A DNA stretch of 64,000 nt. Origin: Lachnospiraceae bacterium (GTDB taxonomy: Bacteria; Bacillota; Clostridia; Lachnospirales; Lachnospiraceae). The stretch covers positions 248,001-312,000 of the forward strand of contig JAGAMF010000005.1 in assembly GCA_017624855.1 (NCBI GenBank), given 5' to 3'. Positions 52,544-61,241 of this stretch are shown here, in pieces. The stretch's first letter is position 1. Each line of letters starts with the position of its first letter. The translations under genes were made by a program, and so were the position numbers. Below the pieces are notes generated by a model. It made no database searches. It was given only the letters and a program-made list of their open reading frames with translations, and was not told the DNA's origin.

Positions 52544-53504
52544 ATTCTTCTATACCAAAAGCTTCTGCCAGATACATTGTTTTATGTGCCCAATTCACAT
52601 GGGTTTTATATTCGTTCATTCGCTCCTTGGATTCGCTTCCGCAAACAAGGGAATCGGAATCTTTATTCCAGCCCAGTATGCTTTGCGCATCATTGTAATC
52701 GGCGCGGGATACCCGGTAGGTTTTGTTAACCACCTCAATTTGTTTGGGGTGAATAACGGTTTTGCCGGTAAAACCGCACAGCTGATCATCTTTAATTTCC
52801 GCAATCAGGCCTTTTTCCCAGTTGTCACCGGAATAGTATTCCCAAACGGGACCGGATACCACATAATCCGTTCCGTATATGGTAATCATATCGGAAAAGA
52901 TGTTCGCAATCGGTCGAATTCTGTGGATGGATTCGTCGGAATGGCGACGGAATCCGAAAACATGACACAAATCATTGCCGCCCACGCGGATGTTAAGAAC
53001 CAGGTCTTCAACCTTGGCGAGAGAATCTTTTAATTCGTATAACAATTCATAACGGGTGTTCAGGTTGATGATAGTGGAGCTTTCGTAAATGGGCATCATG
53101 TACAGCTTCTTGTTTGCAATTTCATTCGCCCGAATAATTTCGTTGATATATGTACCGGAAGTTTCAAGGCAAAACTTCGGAATGATAAAACCGGTAATGA
53201 CGGAAATGCTTTCGCCCAGTGCCAGAGTCAAGCGGACAATCTGCTCGGGAACTCTTACCCTTATGAAAATTTTGGGAAGATAAAAGGACTTTTCCTTGGA
53301 GCTGATATAAATTTTATTTATAGATTCTACCAAATCCTGTTCTGCCTCAGCGACAAATTTATCGTTTATGGTATCTTCCAGGCACAGTGCCAGTGAGAAC
53401 TTTGTGCCAAAACTTTCGTTAATGATAGAATCTGCGATGCTTTTTTTGTTGGCCGGGCAATAAAGCAAGGCGCCTACGCTGTAGTATAAAACATCATTTT
53501 TCAT
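52542..53504 (-). CDS. HpcH/CitE-like aldolase (Ter biosynthetic module)
   Basis: A 320-residue TIM-barrel protein of the HpcH/HpaI-citrate lyase beta type. Typical blocks are LALCLEDTI near 38, FIRVRVPE, FIIPKF, PIYESSTI, RVGGNDLCHVFG and KTVIHPKQI. Such proteins cleave or form carbon-carbon bonds in acyl-CoA-like or keto-acid substrates; in Ter operons they accompany the phosphoribosyltransferases. AAGGGG lies ten bases before the ATG. It is the only minus-strand gene of the island and is divergent from the YceG-trypsin gene. Confidence 0.85.
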   Translation of the reverse strand: MKNDVLYYSVGALLYCPANKKSIADSIINESFGTKFSLALCLEDTINDKFVAEAEQDLVESINKIYISSKEKSFYLPKIFIRVRVPEQIVRLTLALGESISVITGFIIPKFCLETSGTYINEIIRANEIANKKLYMMPIYESSTIINLNTRYELLYELKDSLAKVEDLVLNIRVGGNDLCHVFGFRRHSDESIHRIRPIANIFSDMITIYGTDYVVSGPVWEYYSGDNWEKGLIAEIKDDQLCGFTGKTVIHPKQIEVVNKTYRVSRADYNDAQSILGWNKDSDSLVCGSESKERMNEYKTHVNWAHKTMYLAEAFGIEE

Positions 53505-53648
53505 TTTAAAATTACCCCTTTTTAAAACTGATACGATAAAAGCGTATCGAAGTGAAGTATAACACATTTGTTTTATGAAAGATAGACTAAAAAGTACAAA
53601 TGTGGTAAAATCACAATTATTACACAAATAAAGGCGGTGTGGGTTGTT

Positions 53649-55142
53649 ATGACCGATTTGACATACAGACATAACATTATGGGAATCAATTCTTTGGACT
53701 TTTTTATTGGTATAAAAGGCGGAGTGTCCAACGGCGTCAGAGATGTATATTTTGTCCGAATGCTGGGGGAAAATACATCTTTATTATCTGATGTAACAAC
53801 GCTGGATGAATGTATGTACCGTGAAATGAAAAACGGCATAAAAAAATACCACAGAATCAATTCGTTACCGGTGCCCACAGATGCGAAAGATGCCGAAAAA
53901 TATGGGGGAATCTACGCAAAGTGGCAGGCGGAGAGAACGATAGAATTTGCGGGAAGAAATTTGTCGCCGGATTTGGAGCAGTGTATGGCAACCGCCTGTA
54001 CACGCATTGTAGAGTATTATACCCAAAGTAAAGGCAATGCGTCGGAAACCATGATTAAAAATCTTGTGGTTAAAATTTTCTACTGGTTTGACCAAATTGA
54101 CCGGGCTGTTTTTACCAATTGGGATGATAAAAGCAATATAAAAATAATCGCAAGTAATGTTATAAAAGACCATGAGTATCTTTTTTGTCTCTTTTTGACT
54201 TTTTTGGGGTGTGATGTGCTCCTGATACAGAATCAAAAAGATGTGGTGGTAGCGGATGCCTTAAAGGCATTCAGCAAGGAATTTGTAATCGGCGGATTCG
54301 GAAACGGTAAGCTCGGTGAGTACAATCCTGCGATCCTTGAACGAAAGTATGCAGACATGCAGCGTGCTGCCGAAACCAACCGTACGATGAATAACATCAA
54401 TGTGTCTGCTGCTTCCAATACGGTAAGCGGAAATAACATGAACTCCGGCGGTATGAACCGACTTGTGATACCGGAGCATCCCGGTAGAAAGAAGACACCG
54501 GCGCCGGCGGCTCCGGCGGTGGGGAATATAAGAAGCGGCAATGCATCGACAGCAAATCAGGGCAGACGGGAAAAGAGCTTTGAGGAACTGGCGCAGTTGG
54601 CGGCATCTATTGTTTTGATTGCCATTCACGATTCCACCGGCGAAGTAATCGGTACGGGATCGGGCATTATGATTGGCAGAAACGGATACATATTAACCAA
54701 CAATCATGTTGCTTCCGGCGGAAGATTTTACAGTGTCCGCATAGAAGACGACGATCAGGTTTATAAAACCGGGGAAGTGATTAAATACAACCCTTCTACG
54801 GATTTGGCGGTTATCCGTATTGACAGGGTTCTGGAACCGTTGCCGATTTATAACGGCAAGGATAAGCTTGTGAGGGGACAGAAGGTTGTGGCCATCGGAA
54901 GTCCTTTGGGATTGTTTAATTCCGTATCCGACGGTATTATTTCCGGCTTCCGTAAAATTAACGATGTAGACATGATACAGTTTACTGCCCCCATATCCCA
55001 CGGAAGTTCCGGCGGCGCGGTGCTGAATATGTACGGAGAAGTTGTGGGAATCAGTACGGCCGGCATTGACAGCGGGCAGAATATCAACCTGGCAATCGGC
55101 TATGAAAATATCTTGCCTTTTGCAGGCGGTTTTATGAAATAA
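53649..55142 (+). CDS. YceG-like domain fused to a trypsin-like serine protease
   Basis: A 497-residue protein. Residues about 1-225 resemble the YceG-like proteins of Ter operons (KIFYWFDQID, LTFLGCDVLLI) and share this pattern with the 55873 gene. A low-complexity Asn/Pro/Ala linker follows (about 230-300). The C-terminal domain (about 305-497) is an S1-type protease with a complete triad: His353 in NNHVA, Asp385 in STDLAVI and Ser454 in HGSSGG. No signal peptide or membrane helix is seen, so it is probably intracellular. The ATG at 53649 is preferred over GTG at 53637. Confidence 0.88.
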   Translation: MTDLTYRHNIMGINSLDFFIGIKGGVSNGVRDVYFVRMLGENTSLLSDVTTLDECMYREMKNGIKKYHRINSLPVPTDAKDAEKYGGIYAKWQAERTIEFAGRNLSPDLEQCMATACTRIVEYYTQSKGNASETMIKNLVVKIFYWFDQIDRAVFTNWDDKSNIKIIASNVIKDHEYLFCLFLTFLGCDVLLIQNQKDVVVADALKAFSKEFVIGGFGNGKLGEYNPAILERKYADMQRAAETNRTMNNINVSAASNTVSGNNMNSGGMNRLVIPEHPGRKKTPAPAAPAVGNIRSGNASTANQGRREKSFEELAQLAASIVLIAIHDSTGEVIGTGSGIMIGRNGYILTNNHVASGGRFYSVRIEDDDQVYKTGEVIKYNPSTDLAVIRIDRVLEPLPIYNGKDKLVRGQKVVAIGSPLGLFNSVSDGIISGFRKINDVDMIQFTAPISHGSSGGAVLNMYGEVVGISTAGIDSGQNINLAIGYENILPFAGGFMK

Positions 55143-55201
55143 ATCATAAAAAATCCCCTATGCTAAGATATGGCAAATTGTGAAACGGCAAGGGCTGTGC
55201 T

Positions 55202-55230
55202 ATTGAAAAAGGCACTTTCGTGTGCTATAA
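55202..55230 (+). promoter_or_regulatory. Promoter of the rhomboid gene
   Basis: TTGAAA (55202-55207), a 17-bp spacer and an extended TG-C-TATAAT -10 (55225-55230). It opens a second transcription unit covering the TelA and TerD genes. Confidence 0.8.
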
Positions 55231-55267
55231 TATTTTTGGTAAAAAATCGTTTTGTGCGAGGTGTTTT

Positions 55268-55858
55268 ATGAGCGGGGAAAAGAAGAAATTAAAGTTATCG
55301 TTTAATTCTCCCATTGTGTTGGGATTTACGATACTGTGTGTGGTTGTTTTAATTGTGGATATGTTGACTTTGGGTGCATCTACCAATGCATTGTTCAGCG
55401 TGTATCGTTCTTCGCTGTTGAATCCTCTTACATATATTCGTTTCTTTGGACATGTGCTTGGACATGCAGACTGGAGCCATTTCTTCGGAAACATCATGAT
55501 GCTTTTGGTGGTTGGACCGCTTTTGGAGGAAAAGTACGGTTCTTCCAATATTTTGTTTGTAATACTTACCACCGCTTTTGTTACGGGACTGACTAATTTC
55601 ATATTCTTTCCCAATATTCAGCTGCTTGGTGCAAGCGGAGTGGTATTTGCATTTATTTTACTGGCATCCATGACCAGTATAAAAGAAGGCAAGTTGCCCT
55701 TGACATTTATATTGGTGGCGGTGTTGTACATAGGGGAACAGATTTATAGCGGAATTTTTATTCATGATAATGTATCTAACCTCACACATATTATAGGCGG
55801 TGCGGTTGGTTCTGTACTGGGATATATCATGAATAAGAATAAGATGAACAGATATTGA
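55268..55858 (+). CDS. Rhomboid-family intramembrane serine protease
   Basis: A 196-residue membrane protease with six hydrophobic helices. The catalytic Ser123 lies in GASGVV, the catalytic His174 in NLTHIIGG, and HADWSHFFGNIMML (67-80) is the family signature. It cleaves membrane proteins near helix boundaries. GCGAGGTG lies before the ATG at 55268. It is followed 14 bp later by the large YceG-like gene. Confidence 0.92.
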   Translation: MSGEKKKLKLSFNSPIVLGFTILCVVVLIVDMLTLGASTNALFSVYRSSLLNPLTYIRFFGHVLGHADWSHFFGNIMMLLVVGPLLEEKYGSSNILFVILTTAFVTGLTNFIFFPNIQLLGASGVVFAFILLASMTSIKEGKLPLTFILVAVLYIGEQIYSGIFIHDNVSNLTHIIGGAVGSVLGYIMNKNKMNRY

Positions 55859-55872
55859 GGTGAGAACGGCTT

Positions 55873-58149
55873 ATGTTAGAACACAAAAAGATTCGTAGCC
55901 TTAACGACTTTTTTGTGGATTTACAGAATCGTCAAAGCAAAGAAGTTTATTTCTACAGAATAAACGGATATTCTGAGGAAATAGGTGCTTTTATAAAAAA
56001 ATACTATGATGTTGCCAGACGGACGGGAGTTGTGTTGGAAGGTAAAATTCCCAATCCGGATGAGAAAAATCTTGCTTACTACAATGAGATTATGGGTATG
56101 CAGTTTCAGATGAGTGCCGCTTTTATAGAGGCGAGTCTGAAAAAATGGTTGCCCAGAATGACTGATTTTCAGAGGCAGACCGTGGCATCGGCGATTTATG
56201 ATTCACTGGATTCCATGCGTAAGACAGGCAAGACGGAGAATATGCTTAAAAATGCGTATATCAAGTATATGTGTTGGCTGTATTATAAATTTGAACGCAT
56301 TGTGAATCAGTTGGGTGAGAACAATGTACCGAAGATTTTATATGAGGGCGACATCAGCAATTATGAATTGATGCTGATTTCCATTTTGTCCAATGCAGGT
56401 TGCGATGTTGTAATGTTGCAATATAACGGTGATGATGCATATATGAAACTGGATCCGCAGTCAAAGTTATCGGATAATCTGGTTATGAACGGGATGGGAA
56501 GCTTTCCGGCAGGATATTCCGTTAAGGCGGTAAGAGAAGCACAGCAGGAAGAAATGAAAACGGCACACTTATATGGAGCCATGCCTGCGGTGAATAATTG
56601 CACAAACGCATGGATTTCCGGGAAGATACTGGAAGATATTCAGCAGAGCATTGCAGTTCGCGGAAATGACACAAATTTCTTTTATAATTGTTTCTGCCGC
56701 ATGAACGGTGCCGACGATAAGTTAACATATCCCAATGAACTTTATCAGATGCATCAGGCAATAAAAAATGCCGGGCGCAAGGTTGTAATTGTAAACGGTG
56801 AAATTCCTAAGCCCACCAATGATGAAATCACCGGGATCAAAAGAGGTAATTACGCCAAGTTCGAACAACTGGTTATGGATTTGGCAAACAATATAAAATA
56901 TACGGCAAACCCTGAACTGCAAAAGATTATGAATAAGGCGTTTGTGGATTTGATGATAGCCGAGAACAAGAAAGATGCATCAAATCTGAACCGTTTAACC
57001 AACAAGGCAGTATACATATTATGTTGGTTAAAACGATATATGCCCATGTTGTTTCAAAACTGGAAACAACCGGAGATTTCATGTTTTATCTATATGGGTG
57101 GCTGTAAAAACGAGAACGAAGCACTTTTTATGAAGTTGCTGGCAAAACTTCCCGTGGATGTATTAATCCTGTGCCCGAATCTTAACTTTAAGTGTTGCTT
57201 AGAGGATAGTGTATTGTACGAGGCGAATTATACGGAAAGCATCGTAATGGATAAATTCCCTGAGCAGAATACGCAGTTTAGAATCGGAACCGCCGCATAT
57301 CACGCAGAGCGGGAGCTGGATACATTGATGTATCAGGATACAGGCTTGTATCGTAATCAGCAGTACGGTAAAGCTAATGCAATTACGCTTCAGACCATGT
57401 ATGAGGAAATTAAGATTTTATGGGATCAGGAGCTGAAGTACAGACCGAATTTCAGTACGGCTGACGGAGTGGTTAACATTCCCGTTATATTTGCTAAGGT
57501 CTCAGGAGTTAAAAACGGTCAGTTGCCGCAGTATTGGGTATCCATCAAAGAACTCATGACCCCGGATACGTTTTTGATTACCAGAGTTCCTTTTATACAA
57601 CCCGCATCGCCGAACCCCATGAAGAGTTACGCGACGGAGTTTTATAAAAACGGCAAATTACAAAAAAATACAATTAAAAATCATCCAAAATACCCTTACG
57701 GTATTTTGCGTGAAGAAATGCAGGACTTCCTGCTGGATAAATTAGAACTTTTGATTCAACAGAAATTGATTAAAGGTATTGGGGAGAACGGAACCGAGTA
57801 TACCGTAATTGCTCAGGTTTTGAATTTACCGAAAGATATGGTTCGTATGATTCAGAAGTTCGATTTTACCAAAAAGAATCCCAAGCTGGTATATGTAAAT
57901 ACCACAGAGAATGTGATATCCCTCGAGGATTCGATTATGGTTGCTTTTCTGAATTTGATTGGATTTGATGTGGTATTCTTTGTTCCCACCGGATATCAAA
58001 GTGTAGAGAAGCATTTTAACAAGAAACTAATGGAAGAGCATCAAATCGGCGAATACAAATACGATTTGGAGATGCCGGATTTGAAAACGATTCCATTAAA
58101 TAGTCCGCGCCCTAACTGGCGTGATAAAATATTTAAGAGAGGTAATTAA
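55873..58149 (+). CDS. Large YceG-like protein of the Ter island
   Basis: A 758-residue soluble protein. It appears to contain two related YceG-like units: about 60-220 (MCWLYYKFERIVNQ, LSNAGCDVVMLQYNGDD) and about 340-470 (ILCWLKRYMPMLFQNW, LAKLPVDVLILCPN), plus a C-terminal unit near 680 (LNLIGFDVVFFVP). The same pattern occurs once in the trypsin fusion protein. Proteins of this kind accompany TelA and TerD in Firmicutes, but their activity is unknown. GAGGTGAG precedes the start; the stop abuts the telA start. Confidence 0.8.
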   Translation: MLEHKKIRSLNDFFVDLQNRQSKEVYFYRINGYSEEIGAFIKKYYDVARRTGVVLEGKIPNPDEKNLAYYNEIMGMQFQMSAAFIEASLKKWLPRMTDFQRQTVASAIYDSLDSMRKTGKTENMLKNAYIKYMCWLYYKFERIVNQLGENNVPKILYEGDISNYELMLISILSNAGCDVVMLQYNGDDAYMKLDPQSKLSDNLVMNGMGSFPAGYSVKAVREAQQEEMKTAHLYGAMPAVNNCTNAWISGKILEDIQQSIAVRGNDTNFFYNCFCRMNGADDKLTYPNELYQMHQAIKNAGRKVVIVNGEIPKPTNDEITGIKRGNYAKFEQLVMDLANNIKYTANPELQKIMNKAFVDLMIAENKKDASNLNRLTNKAVYILCWLKRYMPMLFQNWKQPEISCFIYMGGCKNENEALFMKLLAKLPVDVLILCPNLNFKCCLEDSVLYEANYTESIVMDKFPEQNTQFRIGTAAYHAERELDTLMYQDTGLYRNQQYGKANAITLQTMYEEIKILWDQELKYRPNFSTADGVVNIPVIFAKVSGVKNGQLPQYWVSIKELMTPDTFLITRVPFIQPASPNPMKSYATEFYKNGKLQKNTIKNHPKYPYGILREEMQDFLLDKLELLIQQKLIKGIGENGTEYTVIAQVLNLPKDMVRMIQKFDFTKKNPKLVYVNTTENVISLEDSIMVAFLNLIGFDVVFFVPTGYQSVEKHFNKKLMEEHQIGEYKYDLEMPDLKTIPLNSPRPNWRDKIFKRGN

Positions 58150-58150
58150 T

Positions 58151-59317
58151 ATGGCACTTGATTTTAGCAAAACAACAACAATGGCACCGTCGGCCACCAC
58201 TACAGCTGCTGTTCCTGCGCCTGTTCAGACAGAAGAATTAGCGGTTGTGGAGCAGTATGATATTGTTGCCGACAGAGAGAGCATGAACGCTCAGTTGGTT
58301 AATTCCGAAGAAGTTGATCGTCTTGTAAGTACAATCGAAATCAATAATTTGGAGACCATTGTATCATTCGGTTCGGAAGTTGCGGATGAAATTTCCAAGG
58401 CATCCGATATCGTATTGAACAGTATGGATATGTCTCAGCTTGATGATACAAGCGAGCTGTTAAGCGTATTGGCAAAGATTATGGGTAAGTTTGATATTGA
58501 AGAAATCAAAGACAACCCCAGCTTATTCGGAAAGCTTTTCGGTAACTTAAAGAAACAGCTCGAAAAGATTTTGGCTAAGTATCATACCATGGGCGAAGAA
58601 ATCGATAAGATTTATGTTCAGTTGAAGGGTTATGAATCTGAAATCAAGCAGTCAAATAAGAAATTAAATATGATGTTCGAGGCAAATGTTAATTATTACC
58701 ATGATTTGGTAAAATACATTTTGGCCGGCGAACAGGCTTGCAAGGAAATTGAAGCGTACATTGCTCAGAGACAGAAAGATATGGAAACCACAGGTGACCA
58801 GTCTATTCAGTTCGAGCTTACCAGTTTGAATCAGGCGTTAATGATGATGGAACAGCGTACACAGGATTTGCGTATTGCAGAGAATGTTGCTATGCAGTCT
58901 ATCCCCATGATTAAGACAATGGAATTCAGTAACTATAATTTGGTTAGAAAGATTAATTCCGCATTCATCGTAACACTTCCCGTGTTTAAGCAGGCATTGG
59001 CTCAGGCAATCTTATTAAAGAGACAGAAGGTTCAGGCAGAGTCTTTGGCTGAGCTTGATAAGAAGACCAATGAAATGTTGATTAAGAATGCTCAGAATTC
59101 CGTTGAAGTATCTAAGGCAACCGCTAAGCTTGCTTCCGGTAATTCCATTCAGATTGAAACTCTTGAAACCACATGGCGTACCATTACAAGCGGTATCGAA
59201 GAAACCAAGAGAATTCAGGAAGAAGCAAAGAAGAAGCGTGTTGAAGATCAGGCAAAACTTGAAACAATCAAGGATGATTTCAATAAGATGTATCATATGC
59301 CTCCCGTGAAGAAATAG
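58151..59317 (+). CDS. telA: TelA-family toxic anion resistance protein
   Basis: A 388-residue, largely helical cytoplasmic protein of the TelA/KlaA family (VEQYDIVADRESMNAQLV, KYHTMGEEIDKIYVQL, ITSGIEETKRIQEEAKKKR). Members are linked to tellurite and cell-envelope stress tolerance. GAGAGG lies eight bases before the ATG at 58151, one base past the preceding stop. It stands directly upstream of three terD genes. Confidence 0.93.
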   Translation: MALDFSKTTTMAPSATTTAAVPAPVQTEELAVVEQYDIVADRESMNAQLVNSEEVDRLVSTIEINNLETIVSFGSEVADEISKASDIVLNSMDMSQLDDTSELLSVLAKIMGKFDIEEIKDNPSLFGKLFGNLKKQLEKILAKYHTMGEEIDKIYVQLKGYESEIKQSNKKLNMMFEANVNYYHDLVKYILAGEQACKEIEAYIAQRQKDMETTGDQSIQFELTSLNQALMMMEQRTQDLRIAENVAMQSIPMIKTMEFSNYNLVRKINSAFIVTLPVFKQALAQAILLKRQKVQAESLAELDKKTNEMLIKNAQNSVEVSKATAKLASGNSIQIETLETTWRTITSGIEETKRIQEEAKKKRVEDQAKLETIKDDFNKMYHMPPVKK

Positions 59318-59360
59318 GGTGTGCTGTAGATAGAAATTTTATAAAAGGAGGGAATTTTTT

Positions 59361-59942
59361 ATGCCTATTAATTTATCTAAAGGACAGAAAGTTGATTTAA
59401 CAAAAGGAAATCCGGGATTGAAGAATATTATGGTAGGTCTCGGATGGGATGTGAATGCATTTGATTCAGGTGCTGATTTTGACCTTGACGCTGCTGCATT
59501 CATGCTTGGTGCAAGCGGAAAATGCATCACAGAAAAAGATTTCGTATTTTACGGTAATTTATCACATGTCAGCGGTGCTGTAAATCACATGGGTGATAAC
59601 CTCACAGGTGCCGGCGATGGTGATGATGAGCAGATTCAGGTTGATTTATCTAAGGTTCCTGCGGAAATCGAAAAGATTGCGTTTACCGTTACAATTTATG
59701 ATGCGGATTCCCGTCGTCAGAATTTCGGTCAGGTATCTAACGCTTTTATCCGTTTGGTAGACGAAAGCACAGGAACTGAATTAATAAGATATGACTTGGG
59801 AGAAGACTTCTCTATTGAAACAGCTGTTGTTGTCGGAGAGCTGTATCGTCATAACGGAGAATGGAAGTTTAATGCAATTGGTAGCGGATTCCAGGGTGGC
59901 TTGGCTGCACTTTGCGGTCACTACGGAATTCAGACAGCATAA
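59361..59942 (+). CDS. terD: TerD-family stress protein 1
   Basis: A 193-residue TerD-domain protein. The calcium-binding acidic clusters are intact: [20 protein letters not shown] in the N-terminal half and [12 protein letters not shown] near 90. TerD proteins bind calcium and associate with membrane-linked stress complexes. AAAGGAGGG precedes the start, and 14 bp separate it from the second copy, with which it is nearly collinear. Confidence 0.95.
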   Translation: MPINLSKGQKVDLTKGNPGLKNIMVGLGWDVNAFDSGADFDLDAAAFMLGASGKCITEKDFVFYGNLSHVSGAVNHMGDNLTGAGDGDDEQIQVDLSKVPAEIEKIAFTVTIYDADSRRQNFGQVSNAFIRLVDESTGTELIRYDLGEDFSIETAVVVGELYRHNGEWKFNAIGSGFQGGLAALCGHYGIQTA

Positions 59943-59956
59943 GGAGGTAAAAAGAG

Positions 59957-60538
59957 ATGCCGGTTAGTTTACAGAAGGGTCAGAAAGTAAGCCTTACAAA
60001 GGGAAATCCCGGGCTTAATAATGTAGTTGTAGGTATTGGATGGGATGTGAATGCATTTGATACCGGTGGTGATTTCGATTTGGACAGTGCTGCATTTTTA
60101 CTTGGAGATAACGGAAAAGTAACAGCACAGACCGATTTCGTTTTCTTTGGTAATTTAAATCATCCTTCAGGTGCTGTACAGCACTTAGGTGATAACAAGA
60201 CAGGTGTTGGTGACGGAGATGATGAGCAGATTAAGCTTGACTTATCAAAGATTCCCGCAAATGTAACCAAGATTGCATTTACCGTTACCATTTATGAAGC
60301 AGAAGCTCGCCGCCAGAATTTCGGTCAGGTTTCCAATGCGTTTGTTCGTATCTACAATGAAGCAAATGGTGAAGAACTTTTAAGATATGACTTAGGCGAA
60401 GATTTCTCTATTGAAACCGCAGTAGTTTTCGGTGAACTTTACAAGAACGGAGACGAATGGAAGTTCAACGCAATCGGTAGCGGATACCAGGGTGGCCTTG
60501 CAGCATTGTGTGGTAACTATGGTGTAGAAGTAGGTTAA
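59957..60538 (+). CDS. terD: TerD-family stress protein 2
   Basis: A 193-residue TerD-domain protein, same length as the first and highly similar throughout, with [20 protein letters not shown] and [12 protein letters not shown]. It is a tandem duplicate; the pair probably forms mixed assemblies. AAGGAGG precedes the ATG. Confidence 0.95.
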   Translation: MPVSLQKGQKVSLTKGNPGLNNVVVGIGWDVNAFDTGGDFDLDSAAFLLGDNGKVTAQTDFVFFGNLNHPSGAVQHLGDNKTGVGDGDDEQIKLDLSKIPANVTKIAFTVTIYEAEARRQNFGQVSNAFVRIYNEANGEELLRYDLGEDFSIETAVVFGELYKNGDEWKFNAIGSGYQGGLAALCGNYGVEVG

Positions 60539-60560
60539 TTAGGAAGGAGACAGAATCGAT

Positions 60561-61166
60561 ATGTCAGTTAGTTTACAAAAAGGACAGAAAGTTAGCTTAT
60601 CCAAGGATAATGCAGGTTTATCTAAAATCGTTGTAGGTCTTGGATGGGATGAAATTAAGCAGGCATCAGGCGGTTTCTTTGGTTCATTGTTTGGATCAAG
60701 CCAGCCTTCCATCGACTGTGATGCATCTGCAATTATGTTAAAGAACGGCAGATTAACCGATAAGGCAGATATTATCTACTTCGGTAATCTCAGACACCGT
60801 ACAGGTACCGTTGTTCACCAGGGTGATAACCTTACCGGTGCCGGCGATGGCGATGATGAGCAGATTGTTGTAGATTTAGCAAATATTCCCCAGGAATATG
60901 ACAAGGTTGTCTTTGTTGTTAATATTTATCAGGCTGTTCAGAGAAATCAGCACTTTGGCTTAATCCAGAATGCATTTATCAGATTGGTAGATGGCAGAAA
61001 CGGTAGCGAAATGTGCAAATACAACCTTACAGACAATTACTCCGGTATGACAGCCATGATTTTTGGTGAAGTGTACAGACACAACGGAGAGTGGAAGTTC
61101 TCAGCAATCGGTCAGGGAACAAACGATCCCGGCTTAGGAGAACTTAGCAGAAGATTTATTCAGTAG
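60561..61166 (+). CDS. TerD-family stress protein 3, diverged
   Basis: A 201-residue TerD-domain protein that departs from copies 1 and 2. The first acidic cluster is interrupted by a Gly/Phe/Ser segment (GGFFGSLFGSSQ near 38-49) and reads SIDCDASAIML, while the second cluster [14 protein letters not shown] is kept. It may bind calcium differently or contact the membrane through the inserted hydrophobic segment. AGGAAGGAG precedes the ATG. A terminator hairpin follows. Confidence 0.92.
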   Translation: MSVSLQKGQKVSLSKDNAGLSKIVVGLGWDEIKQASGGFFGSLFGSSQPSIDCDASAIMLKNGRLTDKADIIYFGNLRHRTGTVVHQGDNLTGAGDGDDEQIVVDLANIPQEYDKVVFVVNIYQAVQRNQHFGLIQNAFIRLVDGRNGSEMCKYNLTDNYSGMTAMIFGEVYRHNGEWKFSAIGQGTNDPGLGELSRRFIQ

Positions 61167-61180
61167 TAAATGTCTATTGA

Positions 61181-61217
61181 TTGAGAGAAACTGTATCTAT
61201 GGTTTCTCTCAATTTTT
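61181..61217 (+). terminator. Terminator between the terD genes and the calcium ATPase
   Basis: Stem TTGAGAGAAAC/GTTTCTCTCAA with a 10-nt loop and T5 tail. It probably lowers, rather than stops, expression of the ATPase, since no clear promoter lies between. Confidence 0.8.
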
Positions 61218-61241
61218 AGCCCGTAGGAGGTTTAAATTTTA

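Noticed and set aside
52497-53033. A 178-codon plus-strand frame opposite the HpcH-like aldolase
   Set aside because: It begins inside the bidirectional terminator, and the minus-strand frame has the conserved TIM-barrel motifs.
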